Below, piece by piece: positions 1-7,540 of a stretch of DNA of 7,540 nucleotides. The translations under genes were made by a program, and so were the position numbers. The DNA lies in contig JBJXFI010000041.1 of the NCBI GenBank assembly GCA_046154695.1, positions 1 through 7,540 of the forward strand, in the 5' to 3' direction. Position 1 is the first letter of the stretch; the number at the start of each line of letters is the position of its first letter. The notes under the pieces were generated by a model. That model searched no databases. It saw nothing but the letters and a program-made list of their open reading frames with translations, and was not told where the DNA came from. This DNA is from DALYLB01 sp046154695 (lineage in GTDB: Bacteria > Acidobacteriota > Blastocatellia > RBC074).

Positions 1-123
1 CGCATGATCAAATACCATTGGTTGCCGTTAAGTGCTTATGAGTCATTTGAAGCTCTCAAAAAGGCGCTTGCCAGCGTCCTGAGAGGAGTTGGTTCAAAAT
101 ACCAGATTAATTTTGCTCACTAA
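1..123 (+). CDS. IS630-family transposase, C-terminal fragment (truncated by window edge)
   Basis: Reading frame 1 is open from the first base to a TAA at 121-123 and encodes 40 residues. They include KYHWLPLSAYESF near the start and end in GSKYQINFAH. An aromatic/Leu-Pro-rich segment, a short amphipathic helix and a terminal (S/T)KYxIxFA-type tail are, from memory of the family, typical of the extreme C-terminus of IS630 (Tc1/mariner-like, DDE) transposases. The catalytic DDE residues would lie upstream, outside the window. The internal ATG at position 4 is not a plausible start; the gene enters from the left. The sequence is noticeably more AT-rich than the genes to the right, which fits acquired DNA. 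The right end of the element should lie within the next ~100 bases, but I could not identify the inverted repeat or the TA target duplication. Whether the transposase is intact cannot be judged. The family call rests on the tail alone. Confidence 0.75.
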   Translation, partial: RMIKYHWLPLSAYESFEALKKALASVLRGVGSKYQINFAH

Positions 124-224
124 CTTACGTGATCGGTTTTACCAACACTGGTCTGAAAAATAACTTCATAGGTTCAAAGGTATTGATAAAAATATCCATT
201 GCGGCCCCGTGGCGTTCGTTCAGC
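124..224. other. AT-rich spacer, probably containing the right end of the IS630-like element
   Basis: No coding frame, RNA gene or convincing hairpin is visible. Composition is AT-rich up to about position 200 and then changes abruptly to GC-rich. That boundary probably marks where the inserted element ends, but this is inferred from composition only; no terminal inverted repeat was recognised. Confidence 0.4.
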
Positions 225-531
225 CCGCCTGATGGCCAATGGCATTAAGTTTAGAGGGCGGATTGAAGTTCTTTTACCTCAACCCGCGAAGCGGGTGGCA
301 GCATAAAGCCTGGGGTGAAGGCGAAGCCGGAACCCCAGGGCCGGTAAAAACGGTTTTCAAGCCCGTGAAACGGGCGACAGCGGGCGCTCTGCCGCCCGCT
401 TCACGGGCTTGCGAGCGTTTTCGGTGCGGTCCTGGGGCTTGCGCCCCAGGCTTTATGCTGTCGCCTGCTTCGCAGGCTAAAGTTCGAATTTCAAAAAAAC
501 TCTAAACTTAACGCCATTGGCCTGAAGGCGG
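225..531. repeat. Large (~300 bp) mosaic palindromic repeat, MITE- or REP/BIME-like
   Basis: The block is an imperfect inverted repeat over its whole length. The ends 234-256 and 500-522 are reverse complements with one mismatch in 23 bases, and the match extends outward to 225 and 531 with a few more mismatches. Inside, 299-315 and 444-460 are a perfect 17-bp inverted repeat, and 358-380 with 389-411 form a 23-bp central stem with two mismatches and an 8-base loop. Smaller hairpins are nested within it: 309-316 with 332-339, and 431-438 with 443-450 (4-base loop). Four short CCCG-GAA-CGGG-type hairpins recur, two in each orientation. An open frame of 88 codons across it is an accident of the repeat. 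There is no transposase inside, so mobility would need to be supplied in trans. The structure resembles non-autonomous palindromic repeats dispersed in many bacterial genomes. Copy number and a target-site duplication cannot be established from one copy. Confidence 0.8.
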
Positions 532-562
532 AACTCCGAACGAGGGCGGAGCTTCGAACGAG
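527..562. repeat. Two adjacent 18-bp direct repeats at the palindrome's right border
   Basis: Positions 527-544 and 545-562 are head-to-tail copies of an 18-base unit (ggcgga, then ct, then cgaacgag) differing at two positions. The first copy overlaps the outermost bases of the palindrome's right arm, so the duplication may belong to the element or to its target. No coding role is apparent. Confidence 0.65.
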
Positions 563-708
563 GGGGCATGGGGACGAAAGGTCAGGGGCGTAGTCGTTGA
601 ATGAGCAATTTTGCGCGGTGATTGATGAAGCTGAATGGCGCGCGCTTTATTTGGGGCGACGTGTCGGGGACGGAAGAGTACCGATTTCGAAAAGGCGAGG
701 CAAGAGAA
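563..708. other. Intergenic stretch with no recognised feature
   Basis: The short plus-strand frames here run into the antisense of ptrB and have no convincing ribosome-binding site or recognisable protein. I see no RNA gene, array or promoter. It is simply the region downstream of the ptrB terminator. Confidence 0.5.
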
Positions 709-740
709 GAAGCGGGTCGCGATCGATCGAGACCCGCTTC
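709..740 (-). terminator. Probable intrinsic terminator downstream of ptrB
   Basis: A perfect 10-bp GC-rich stem (gaagcgggtc at 709-718, gacccgcttc at 731-740) closes a 12-base loop, 13 bases past the ptrB stop. On the minus strand it is followed by a pyrimidine-rich run (TTCTCTTGCC, then more distant Ts). The run is not a pure U tract, so termination may be less than complete, but position and stem strength fit the end of the ptrB transcript. Confidence 0.7.
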
Positions 741-753
741 GGAAGGAGCGCGC

Positions 754-2889
<2,136 letters not shown>

Positions 2890-2891
2890 TT

Positions 2892-2899
2892 CCCCTCCC
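2892..2899 (-). promoter_or_regulatory. Strong Shine-Dalgarno of ptrB
   Basis: On the minus strand GGGAGGGG ends two bases before the ATG at 2889, with the GGAGG core 4 bases upstream. It decides the start in favour of the form carrying a signal peptide over the internal Met30, and it suggests ptrB is translated independently of the efflux genes. Confidence 0.7.
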
Positions 2900-2930
2900 A
2901 GTGTGGATAGATTCGCAGGAGACGGCCGCT

Positions 2931-2936
2931 ATTCTA
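2931..2936 (-). promoter_or_regulatory. Possible -10 box for ptrB
   Basis: TAGAAT on the minus strand matches the TATAAT consensus at five of six positions and lies 41 bases before the ptrB start, downstream of the hairpin repeat. No good -35 hexamer occurs at 16-18 bases, so the call is weak. Confidence 0.22.
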
Positions 2937-2968
2937 AATCAAAACGACAAAATTTGAGACGGCTTTAC

Positions 2969-3040
2969 CACGGGGAACACGGGGAACACGGGAAACACGG
3001 GGAAAAGATTGTTTTTGCTTCCCCGTGTTCCCCGGTGTTC
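2969..3040. repeat. 9-bp-period repeat forming a hairpin between czcA and ptrB; possible terminator
   Basis: Four consecutive units of cacggggaa (the third has one change) fill 2969-3004. The inverted form ttccccgtg follows at 3019-3040 with one extra base between units, across a loop of about 14 bases. The array can therefore fold back as a stem with several registers. It belongs to a general type of intergenic repeat (HGEHGEH when translated) that I recall from many unrelated bacterial genomes. It starts 33 bases past the czcA stop, so it may end or attenuate the efflux transcript before ptrB. No clear U tract follows on the minus strand, so terminator function is inferred from position and fold only. 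The 91-codon open frame across it is not a gene. Confidence 0.75.
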
Positions 3041-3072
3041 ATCTCCTGTGTCCGAATGTTTTTGGGCCTGAG

Positions 3073-6000
3073 TTAGCTCGAATGGCGTGAATCGGGCAGG
3101 GGAGCGGGGGCCGGGCCGCTCCGCCGCCGCTTCCGGGCATCGAGCAGCTCATAGAGCGTGGGAAGGACGAGGAGCGTCAGGGCGGTGGAAGTGATCAGTC
3201 CGCCGATGACGACGGTCGCGAGGGGGCGCTGAACCTCGGCGCCGGGCGCGGTCGAAAGAGCCATCGGGATGAACCCGAGACTCGCCACGAGGGCGGTCAT
3301 CAGCACGGGACGCAGCCGCAAACTGGCGCCGTCGAGCACGGCGTCGCGGAGTGCCGCGCCCTCGTCGCGAAGCTTGTTGATATAGCTGACCATGACGACG
3401 CCGTTGAGAACGGCGACACCGAACAGGGCGATGAAGCCGACAGCGGCCGACAGGCTGAGATTCAGTCCCCGCGCCCACAACGCGGCCACGCCGCCGACGA
3501 GAGCGAACGGAACATTGAAGATGATCAGCAGCGCGTGAGATAGCGAATTGAACGCGGAATAGAGCAGCAGGAAGATAAGCAACAGGGCGAGCGGAACGAC
3601 GATCGTCAGCCGGGACATGGCGCGCTGCTGATTTTCGAATTCTCCGCCCCAGGTGATGAAATAGCCCGTGGGAAGCTTCACTTCACGATCGATGAGGGAC
3701 TGCGCCTCGGCCACATAGCCGCCGATGTCGCGCCCGCGAACGTTGGATTGAACGACGATGCGGCGCTGGGCGTCCTCGCGATTGACGACCTCGGGGCCTT
3801 CGGCGAACGTCAGGGCGGCGACCTGTCCGAGCGTCACGCGCTCTCCGCCCGGAGCCGGGACAAGCAGGCCGCGGATGGCGTCGATCTCGCGCCGCCGGGC
3901 CTCGGGCAGCCGAACGACGACATCGAAGCGCTTGCGCCCGTCGATCAGCTCGGTCGCGACTCCCCCGCCGATGGCGGTCTCGACCAGATTCCGTACGTCC
4001 TCGACGCGAAGCCCGAATCGCGCCATCTCCGCGCGATTCACCGTGATCTGCAGCTCGCCCGCGCCGCTCAGGAGTTCGGTCTGCACGTCGGCCGCCCCGC
4101 GAACTCGGCGAAGAATCGACTCGATCCTTCGCGCCTCGCGCTCCAATGTGGTGAAATCGTCCCCGAAGAGCTTGACAGCCACATCGGCCTTGACGCCGGA
4201 GATGACCTCGTCGAGCCGCATGGCCAGCGGCTGCGTGAAGTTATAGACCACGCCCGGAACGTCCTTGAGGCGCTCCCCCATGGCCGCGATCAATTCGTCC
4301 CGGGTCTTGAATTGCGTCCATTCTTCAATCGGCTTGAGGATCACGTAGACATCGCCCTGATAGATTCCCATGGCCTCTGTGGCGAGATCCGGCCGGCCGA
4401 GCTTGGTGACGACGGTCCGCACATCCGAAAATTCACGGACGACCTTCTCGACCATGGTCGCGATCTCGACCGACTGCGTCAGCGAAACCGACGGGAGCCG
4501 CCGCGTCTCGATCAGCAGCGCTCCCTCGTCGAGCTCCGGCATGAACTCCGTTCCGATGTATCGCAGTGAGCCGACCGCCACAATCACGACGATCAGCGAA
4601 AATCCGATGATCAGCCATCGCGCGCGGAGCGTCAGGGCGAGCGTCGCGCGATACCCGTCCTGCAGCCACCGCAGGACGCGCTCGTGTCTTTCATGATGAT
4701 AGGCCCTGAGCGCGATCGAGCCGACCGCCGGAATGAGCGTCAACGTCAAAACGAGCGCCCCGATGAGCGCGCAGCAGACCGTCAGCGCCATCGGGCGAAA
4801 CATCCGCGCTTCCAGCCCTTCGAGCGCGAAGATCGGGAGGTAGACGGCGATGATGATCAGCACGCCGAACGCGATCGGCCGGGCGACCTCGAGCGCGCTC
4901 GATCGCACGCTCGCCTTCACCTCCTCCGGCGTCCGGGCGCCGGAGCGATTGAGATGGCTGATATAGTTCTCGATCATGACGACCGCGCCATCCACCATCA
5001 GGCCGAAATCGATTGCGCCGAGGCTCATCAGGTTGGCCGTCACCCCGAACATCTTCATCCCGATGAAAGCGATCAGCATCGAGAGCGGGATCACGGCGGC
5101 GACAATCAGCGAAGCCCGTATATTGAAGAGAAAGAGAAACAGCACGACGACCACGAGCAGGCCGCCCTCGATCAGGTTGGTGGCCACGGTGCGAATCGTC
5201 CGGTTGACCAGCGTCGTCTGCTCGTAGAACGGCGTCAGCTTGACGCCCGCCGGCAGCGTCTTCCCGATCTCGGCGACGCGCTGCTCCACCCGCCCGATGA
5301 CCGCCTTGGAATTCTCCCCCATGGTCATAATGACCATGCCGGAAACGACTTCGCCCTCGCCGTCCTTGGTCACGGCCCCCTGCCGAACGGCGGAGCCGAG
5401 CTCCACCGAGGCGACATCGCGGACCAGCACCGGCACGCCGGCCGATGACTTGAGGACGACCTGCCGGATCTGCTCGATGGCGTTCCCGGCCTCGAACCGC
5501 CCCAGCCCCCGCACTGTGTACCCCTCTGCGCCGCGCTCGATATAGCTTCCCCCGAAGTTGGCGTTGCTCGCCGCCAGGGCCTGATACACATCGCGGAGCG
5601 TCAGGTCGTAGGCGAGCAGCTTTTCGGGCTCGGCCAGGACGTGGTACTGCTGAATGAATCCGCCCCACGAGTTGATCTCGTTGACGCCGCGCACGGCCCG
5701 CAGTTGCGGCTTGATCGTCCAGTCATGCAGCGTCTTGAGGTCCATCGCGCTTTGGGCCTTGCCCTCGATAACATATTGATAGACCTCGCCGAAAGCCGTG
5801 GCGACCGGCCCGAGCGCGGGCCGCACGTCCCCGGGGATGCGCGTCTTCGCCTCCTGCAACCGCTCATTGACCATCTGCCGGGCGAAATAGGTGTCGACGC
5901 TGTCCGCGAAGACGATGGTGATGATCGAGAGGCCGAACTTGGAGATCGAACGGATCTCCTCCGTATCCCGGATTCCCATCATCGCGCTCTCGACAGGATA

Positions 6001-6198
6001 GGTGACGAGCTGCTCGACTTCGAGGGCGGCCATGCCGGGCGCCTCGGTCACGATGTTGACCTGGTTGTTGGTCAGGTCGGGAAACGCATCGATCGGAAGC
6101 GTCGTGAAGGCATAGACACCCGCCCCCGCGATCATCAACGTGAACGCAATGACGAGCATCCGCTGGTGGAGTGAAAATTCGATCAGTCGGGAGATCAT
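3073..6198 (-). CDS. czcA: CzcA-type heavy-metal efflux RND pump (HME-RND)
   Basis: Inner-membrane proton/metal antiporter of a CBA-type efflux complex, 1041 residues, full length for the family. It shows the RND plan: TM1 about 13-33; a first periplasmic porter domain containing LPIDAFPDLTNNQV near 35-48; TM2-TM6 (342-360, 364-381, 385-413, 440-458, 468-492); a cytoplasmic loop; TM7 about 527-545; a second porter domain; then TM8-TM12 (863-881 to 992-1015). TM4 carries the proton-relay motif DFGLMVDGAVVMIEN with Asp397, Asp403 and Glu410, equivalent to Asp402, Asp408 and Glu415 of CzcA. By my alignment the three CusA copper-binding methionines are Glu564, Gln614 and Glu664 here, which argues against Cu/Ag and for Zn/Co/Cd/Ni. 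The gene follows czcB after 22 bases with no good ribosome-binding site next to the ATG, so translation may be coupled. The tail after TM12 is short, basic and Pro-rich. The exact metal cannot be read from the sequence. Confidence 0.95.
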   Translation of the reverse strand: MISRLIEFSLHQRMLVIAFTLMIAGAGVYAFTTLPIDAFPDLTNNQVNIVTEAPGMAALEVEQLVTYPVESAMMGIRDTEEIRSISKFGLSIITIVFADSVDTYFARQMVNERLQEAKTRIPGDVRPALGPVATAFGEVYQYVIEGKAQSAMDLKTLHDWTIKPQLRAVRGVNEINSWGGFIQQYHVLAEPEKLLAYDLTLRDVYQALAASNANFGGSYIERGAEGYTVRGLGRFEAGNAIEQIRQVVLKSSAGVPVLVRDVASVELGSAVRQGAVTKDGEGEVVSGMVIMTMGENSKAVIGRVEQRVAEIGKTLPAGVKLTPFYEQTTLVNRTIRTVATNLIEGGLLVVVVLFLFLFNIRASLIVAAVIPLSMLIAFIGMKMFGVTANLMSLGAIDFGLMVDGAVVMIENYISHLNRSGARTPEEVKASVRSSALEVARPIAFGVLIIIAVYLPIFALEGLEARMFRPMALTVCCALIGALVLTLTLIPAVGSIALRAYHHERHERVLRWLQDGYRATLALTLRARWLIIGFSLIVVIVAVGSLRYIGTEFMPELDEGALLIETRRLPSVSLTQSVEIATMVEKVVREFSDVRTVVTKLGRPDLATEAMGIYQGDVYVILKPIEEWTQFKTRDELIAAMGERLKDVPGVVYNFTQPLAMRLDEVISGVKADVAVKLFGDDFTTLEREARRIESILRRVRGAADVQTELLSGAGELQITVNRAEMARFGLRVEDVRNLVETAIGGGVATELIDGRKRFDVVVRLPEARRREIDAIRGLLVPAPGGERVTLGQVAALTFAEGPEVVNREDAQRRIVVQSNVRGRDIGGYVAEAQSLIDREVKLPTGYFITWGGEFENQQRAMSRLTIVVPLALLLIFLLLYSAFNSLSHALLIIFNVPFALVGGVAALWARGLNLSLSAAVGFIALFGVAVLNGVVMVSYINKLRDEGAALRDAVLDGASLRLRPVLMTALVASLGFIPMALSTAPGAEVQRPLATVVIGGLITSTALTLLVLPTLYELLDARKRRRSGPAPAPLPDSRHSS

Positions 6199-6220
6199 TC
6201 GGGTTCGGTGAGGGCTGTCC

Positions 6221-7531
6221 CTATTCTTCGGCCATCGAGCCGCGCATGAATTCGGTTTTGATGAAGAAGCCCCCGCGCGCGACGATGCGCGCGCCGGGCG
6301 AAAGTCCGCTGAGAATCTCGGTCATTCCATTCTGTTCGCGGCCGGTTTGGACGACCCGCTTTTCGAAGCGGCCGCCATCGAGCGCGAGAAAAACGACGCG
6401 CTCTCCCTGCAGATCCTGGACGGCGTCCCGGGGAACGGCGACGACGCGATGCGTGAGGGCGGTGTCCCCGCTTTTCCCTTCGACGGCCCCTCCGATGGTG
6501 ATTGTCGCGAACATCTCCGGGCGAAGCGCTCCGCGCGGGTTTCGCACCAGGCAGCGCACCTGCGCGGTGCGGGTTTCGGGGTTGAGCAGCTCACCGATAT
6601 GGACGACGCGGCCGGTGAACCTCGCACCGCCGAGGCCGCTGACCGTCATCTCGACGGGCTGCCCCGTTCGCACGAGAGCGGCCTGCTGCTGCGGGACTTC
6701 AGCGATCGCCCAGAGAGTATCGAGGTTGGCCAGCGTCATCAGCTCGTCGGCATCGCTGGCGACGGTGCCCAGTGTCACGCTTCTTTTGATCACAACGCCG
6801 GAGATCGGGGCATAGATGACGATATCGTCGTGGCTGTCGTGCGGAACGGTCAGATGTTCGAGAAACTCGGAGGAGCGCGTCAGTTCCGCCCGGGCATGAT
6901 CGAGCTCCGCCGATGCCGCCGACACGTTTGCCGCGGCCAGGGCGTGCTCGCGCCTGGAGACGGCCTTGGCTTCGAGCAGGCGCTCCGCGCGCTCGAATTC
7001 GGCTTTGGCGTAGGCGAGGGCCTTCTCCTTCTCTCCGACCATGGCGCGGGCCTTGTCGGCATCGCCGCGCGCGTCGATGAGCTCGTGGCTGTGCAGATAG
7101 ATCAGCGGCTGCCCCTTTTTGACGGAATCGCCGATGGTCGCAAGGATGCGGGTAATGCGGCCGGTGACGAAGGTGCCGGCCCGGGCGAGATTGTCCTCAT
7201 TGATGGCCAGGCGCCCCGGAACCTCCAGCGATTGGATGAAGACCCGGGTGGCGGCCTCGACGGTTTCAATCTGACCGCGGCGAATCGCTTCGGCCGAGAG
7301 AAGAACCTGATTCGCGGACGGTTCCGCCTCGGCGGGCTCCCCGCCTGTTTGCGCGGCGGCGGGCGGCGGCGAGGCGCTTTCGCTCCGGGCGAACCATGTC
7401 TCCCCCATTCGCCCCATCAGAAGGCCAAGCGCAAAGACGGCGCCCATTAAGACGCCAACGAGCAGCAGGAGCCGGCGGCGGCCGGCGGGACGGTTCTCGA
7501 CGATGATCGTCTGGTCTTCGTTATTTTCCAT
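6221..7531 (-). CDS. czcB: CzcB-like periplasmic adaptor of heavy-metal RND efflux (membrane fusion protein)
   Basis: Adaptor that links an RND pump to an outer-membrane channel; 436 residues. An Arg-rich stretch (18-20) precedes one hydrophobic segment at 21-40, read as an uncleaved inner-membrane anchor. A Pro/Ala/Glu-rich linker follows to about 72. The first half of the lipoyl-like domain (about 117-149, GRITRILATIGDSVKKGQPL) leads into an alpha-helical hairpin rich in Ala, Glu and Arg (about 150-227). The second lipoyl half (237-258, YAPISGVVIKRSVTLG) comes next, then a beta-barrel and a membrane-proximal domain ending in GGFFIKTEF, like other CzcB proteins. His147, His149 and the cluster HDSHDD (231-236) flank the hairpin base and might bind metal. 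The ATG is 9 bases from the window edge with no clear ribosome-binding site visible, so the start is not certain. The gene heads the visible part of the czcBA operon; a czcC-like outer-membrane factor, if present, would be outside the window. Confidence 0.92.
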   Translation of the reverse strand: MENNEDQTIIVENRPAGRRRLLLLVGVLMGAVFALGLLMGRMGETWFARSESASPPPAAAQTGGEPAEAEPSANQVLLSAEAIRRGQIETVEAATRVFIQSLEVPGRLAINEDNLARAGTFVTGRITRILATIGDSVKKGQPLIYLHSHELIDARGDADKARAMVGEKEKALAYAKAEFERAERLLEAKAVSRREHALAAANVSAASAELDHARAELTRSSEFLEHLTVPHDSHDDIVIYAPISGVVIKRSVTLGTVASDADELMTLANLDTLWAIAEVPQQQAALVRTGQPVEMTVSGLGGARFTGRVVHIGELLNPETRTAQVRCLVRNPRGALRPEMFATITIGGAVEGKSGDTALTHRVVAVPRDAVQDLQGERVVFLALDGGRFEKRVVQTGREQNGMTEILSGLSPGARIVARGGFFIKTEFMRGSMAEE

Positions 7532-7540
7532 TGCCGGATT

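Noticed and set aside
239..505. 88-codon plus-strand open frame across the palindrome
   Set aside because: It lies entirely within the inverted repeat, its sequence is dictated by the hairpins, and no ribosome-binding site or recognisable domain is present.
227..525. Six-base direct repeat gcctga at 227-232 and 520-525 as a target-site duplication
   Set aside because: The right copy overlaps the terminal inverted repeat, and a six-base match is easily due to chance.
2969..3040. CRISPR array
   Set aside because: The units are 9 bp, contiguous without spacers, and partly inverted; no cas genes are present.
3073..6198. Assignment of the pump as CusA (Cu/Ag)
   Set aside because: The methionine triad is absent and the TM4 motif is of the CzcA type.
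6347..7450. 367-codon frame antisense to czcB
   Set aside because: Shadow of a GC-rich gene; no family resemblance, whereas the minus strand encodes a clear adaptor protein.

Overview
The window comes from a GC-rich, Gram-negative bacterium whose taxon I cannot fix. The Gram-negative call rests on a tripartite-type metal efflux pair (inner-membrane RND pump plus periplasmic adaptor) and on a peptidase with a Sec signal peptide. All three complete genes lie on the minus strand. The left 0.75 kb is accessory, repeat-rich DNA, and its first ~200 bases are clearly more AT-rich than the rest.

Layout, left to right. Positions 1-123 (+) are the last 40 codons of an IS630-family transposase cut by the window edge. 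Positions 225-531 hold a ~300-bp imperfect palindrome with near-identical terminal inverted repeats and nested hairpins built from four copies of a REP-like unit. An 18-bp tandem duplication sits at its right border (527-562). After about 145 bases with no recognised feature, a strong stem-loop at 709-740 ends the minus-strand transcription unit. Next comes ptrB (754-2889), an oligopeptidase B of family S9A with a signal peptide. The gap between ptrB and the next gene carries a 9-bp-period repeat arranged as a hairpin (2969-3040). Then come a CzcA-type heavy-metal RND pump gene (3073-6198) and its adaptor gene czcB (6221-7531), separated by only 22 bases. The transcript runs from high to low coordinates, so the adaptor is first and the pump second. 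Genes upstream of czcB, such as an outer-membrane channel gene or a regulator, would lie beyond the right edge.

How they work together: CzcB and CzcA should form the periplasmic and inner-membrane parts of a proton-driven exporter of divalent metals. Motif evidence favours Zn/Co/Cd/Ni-type substrates over Cu/Ag: the DFG...D...E proton-relay motif is present, and the three methionines of the CusA copper site are absent. PtrB is co-oriented but separated by a hairpin, and has its own strong ribosome-binding site and a possible -10 box, so it is probably a separate unit. I see no functional link between it and metal efflux.

The points most worth a second look are the large mosaic palindrome beside the IS630 end, the replacement of one S1-pocket glutamate by leucine in the exported oligopeptidase B, and a His/Asp cluster at the base of the CzcB hairpin. 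I found no evidence of a wholly new multi-gene system; the genes belong to known families.
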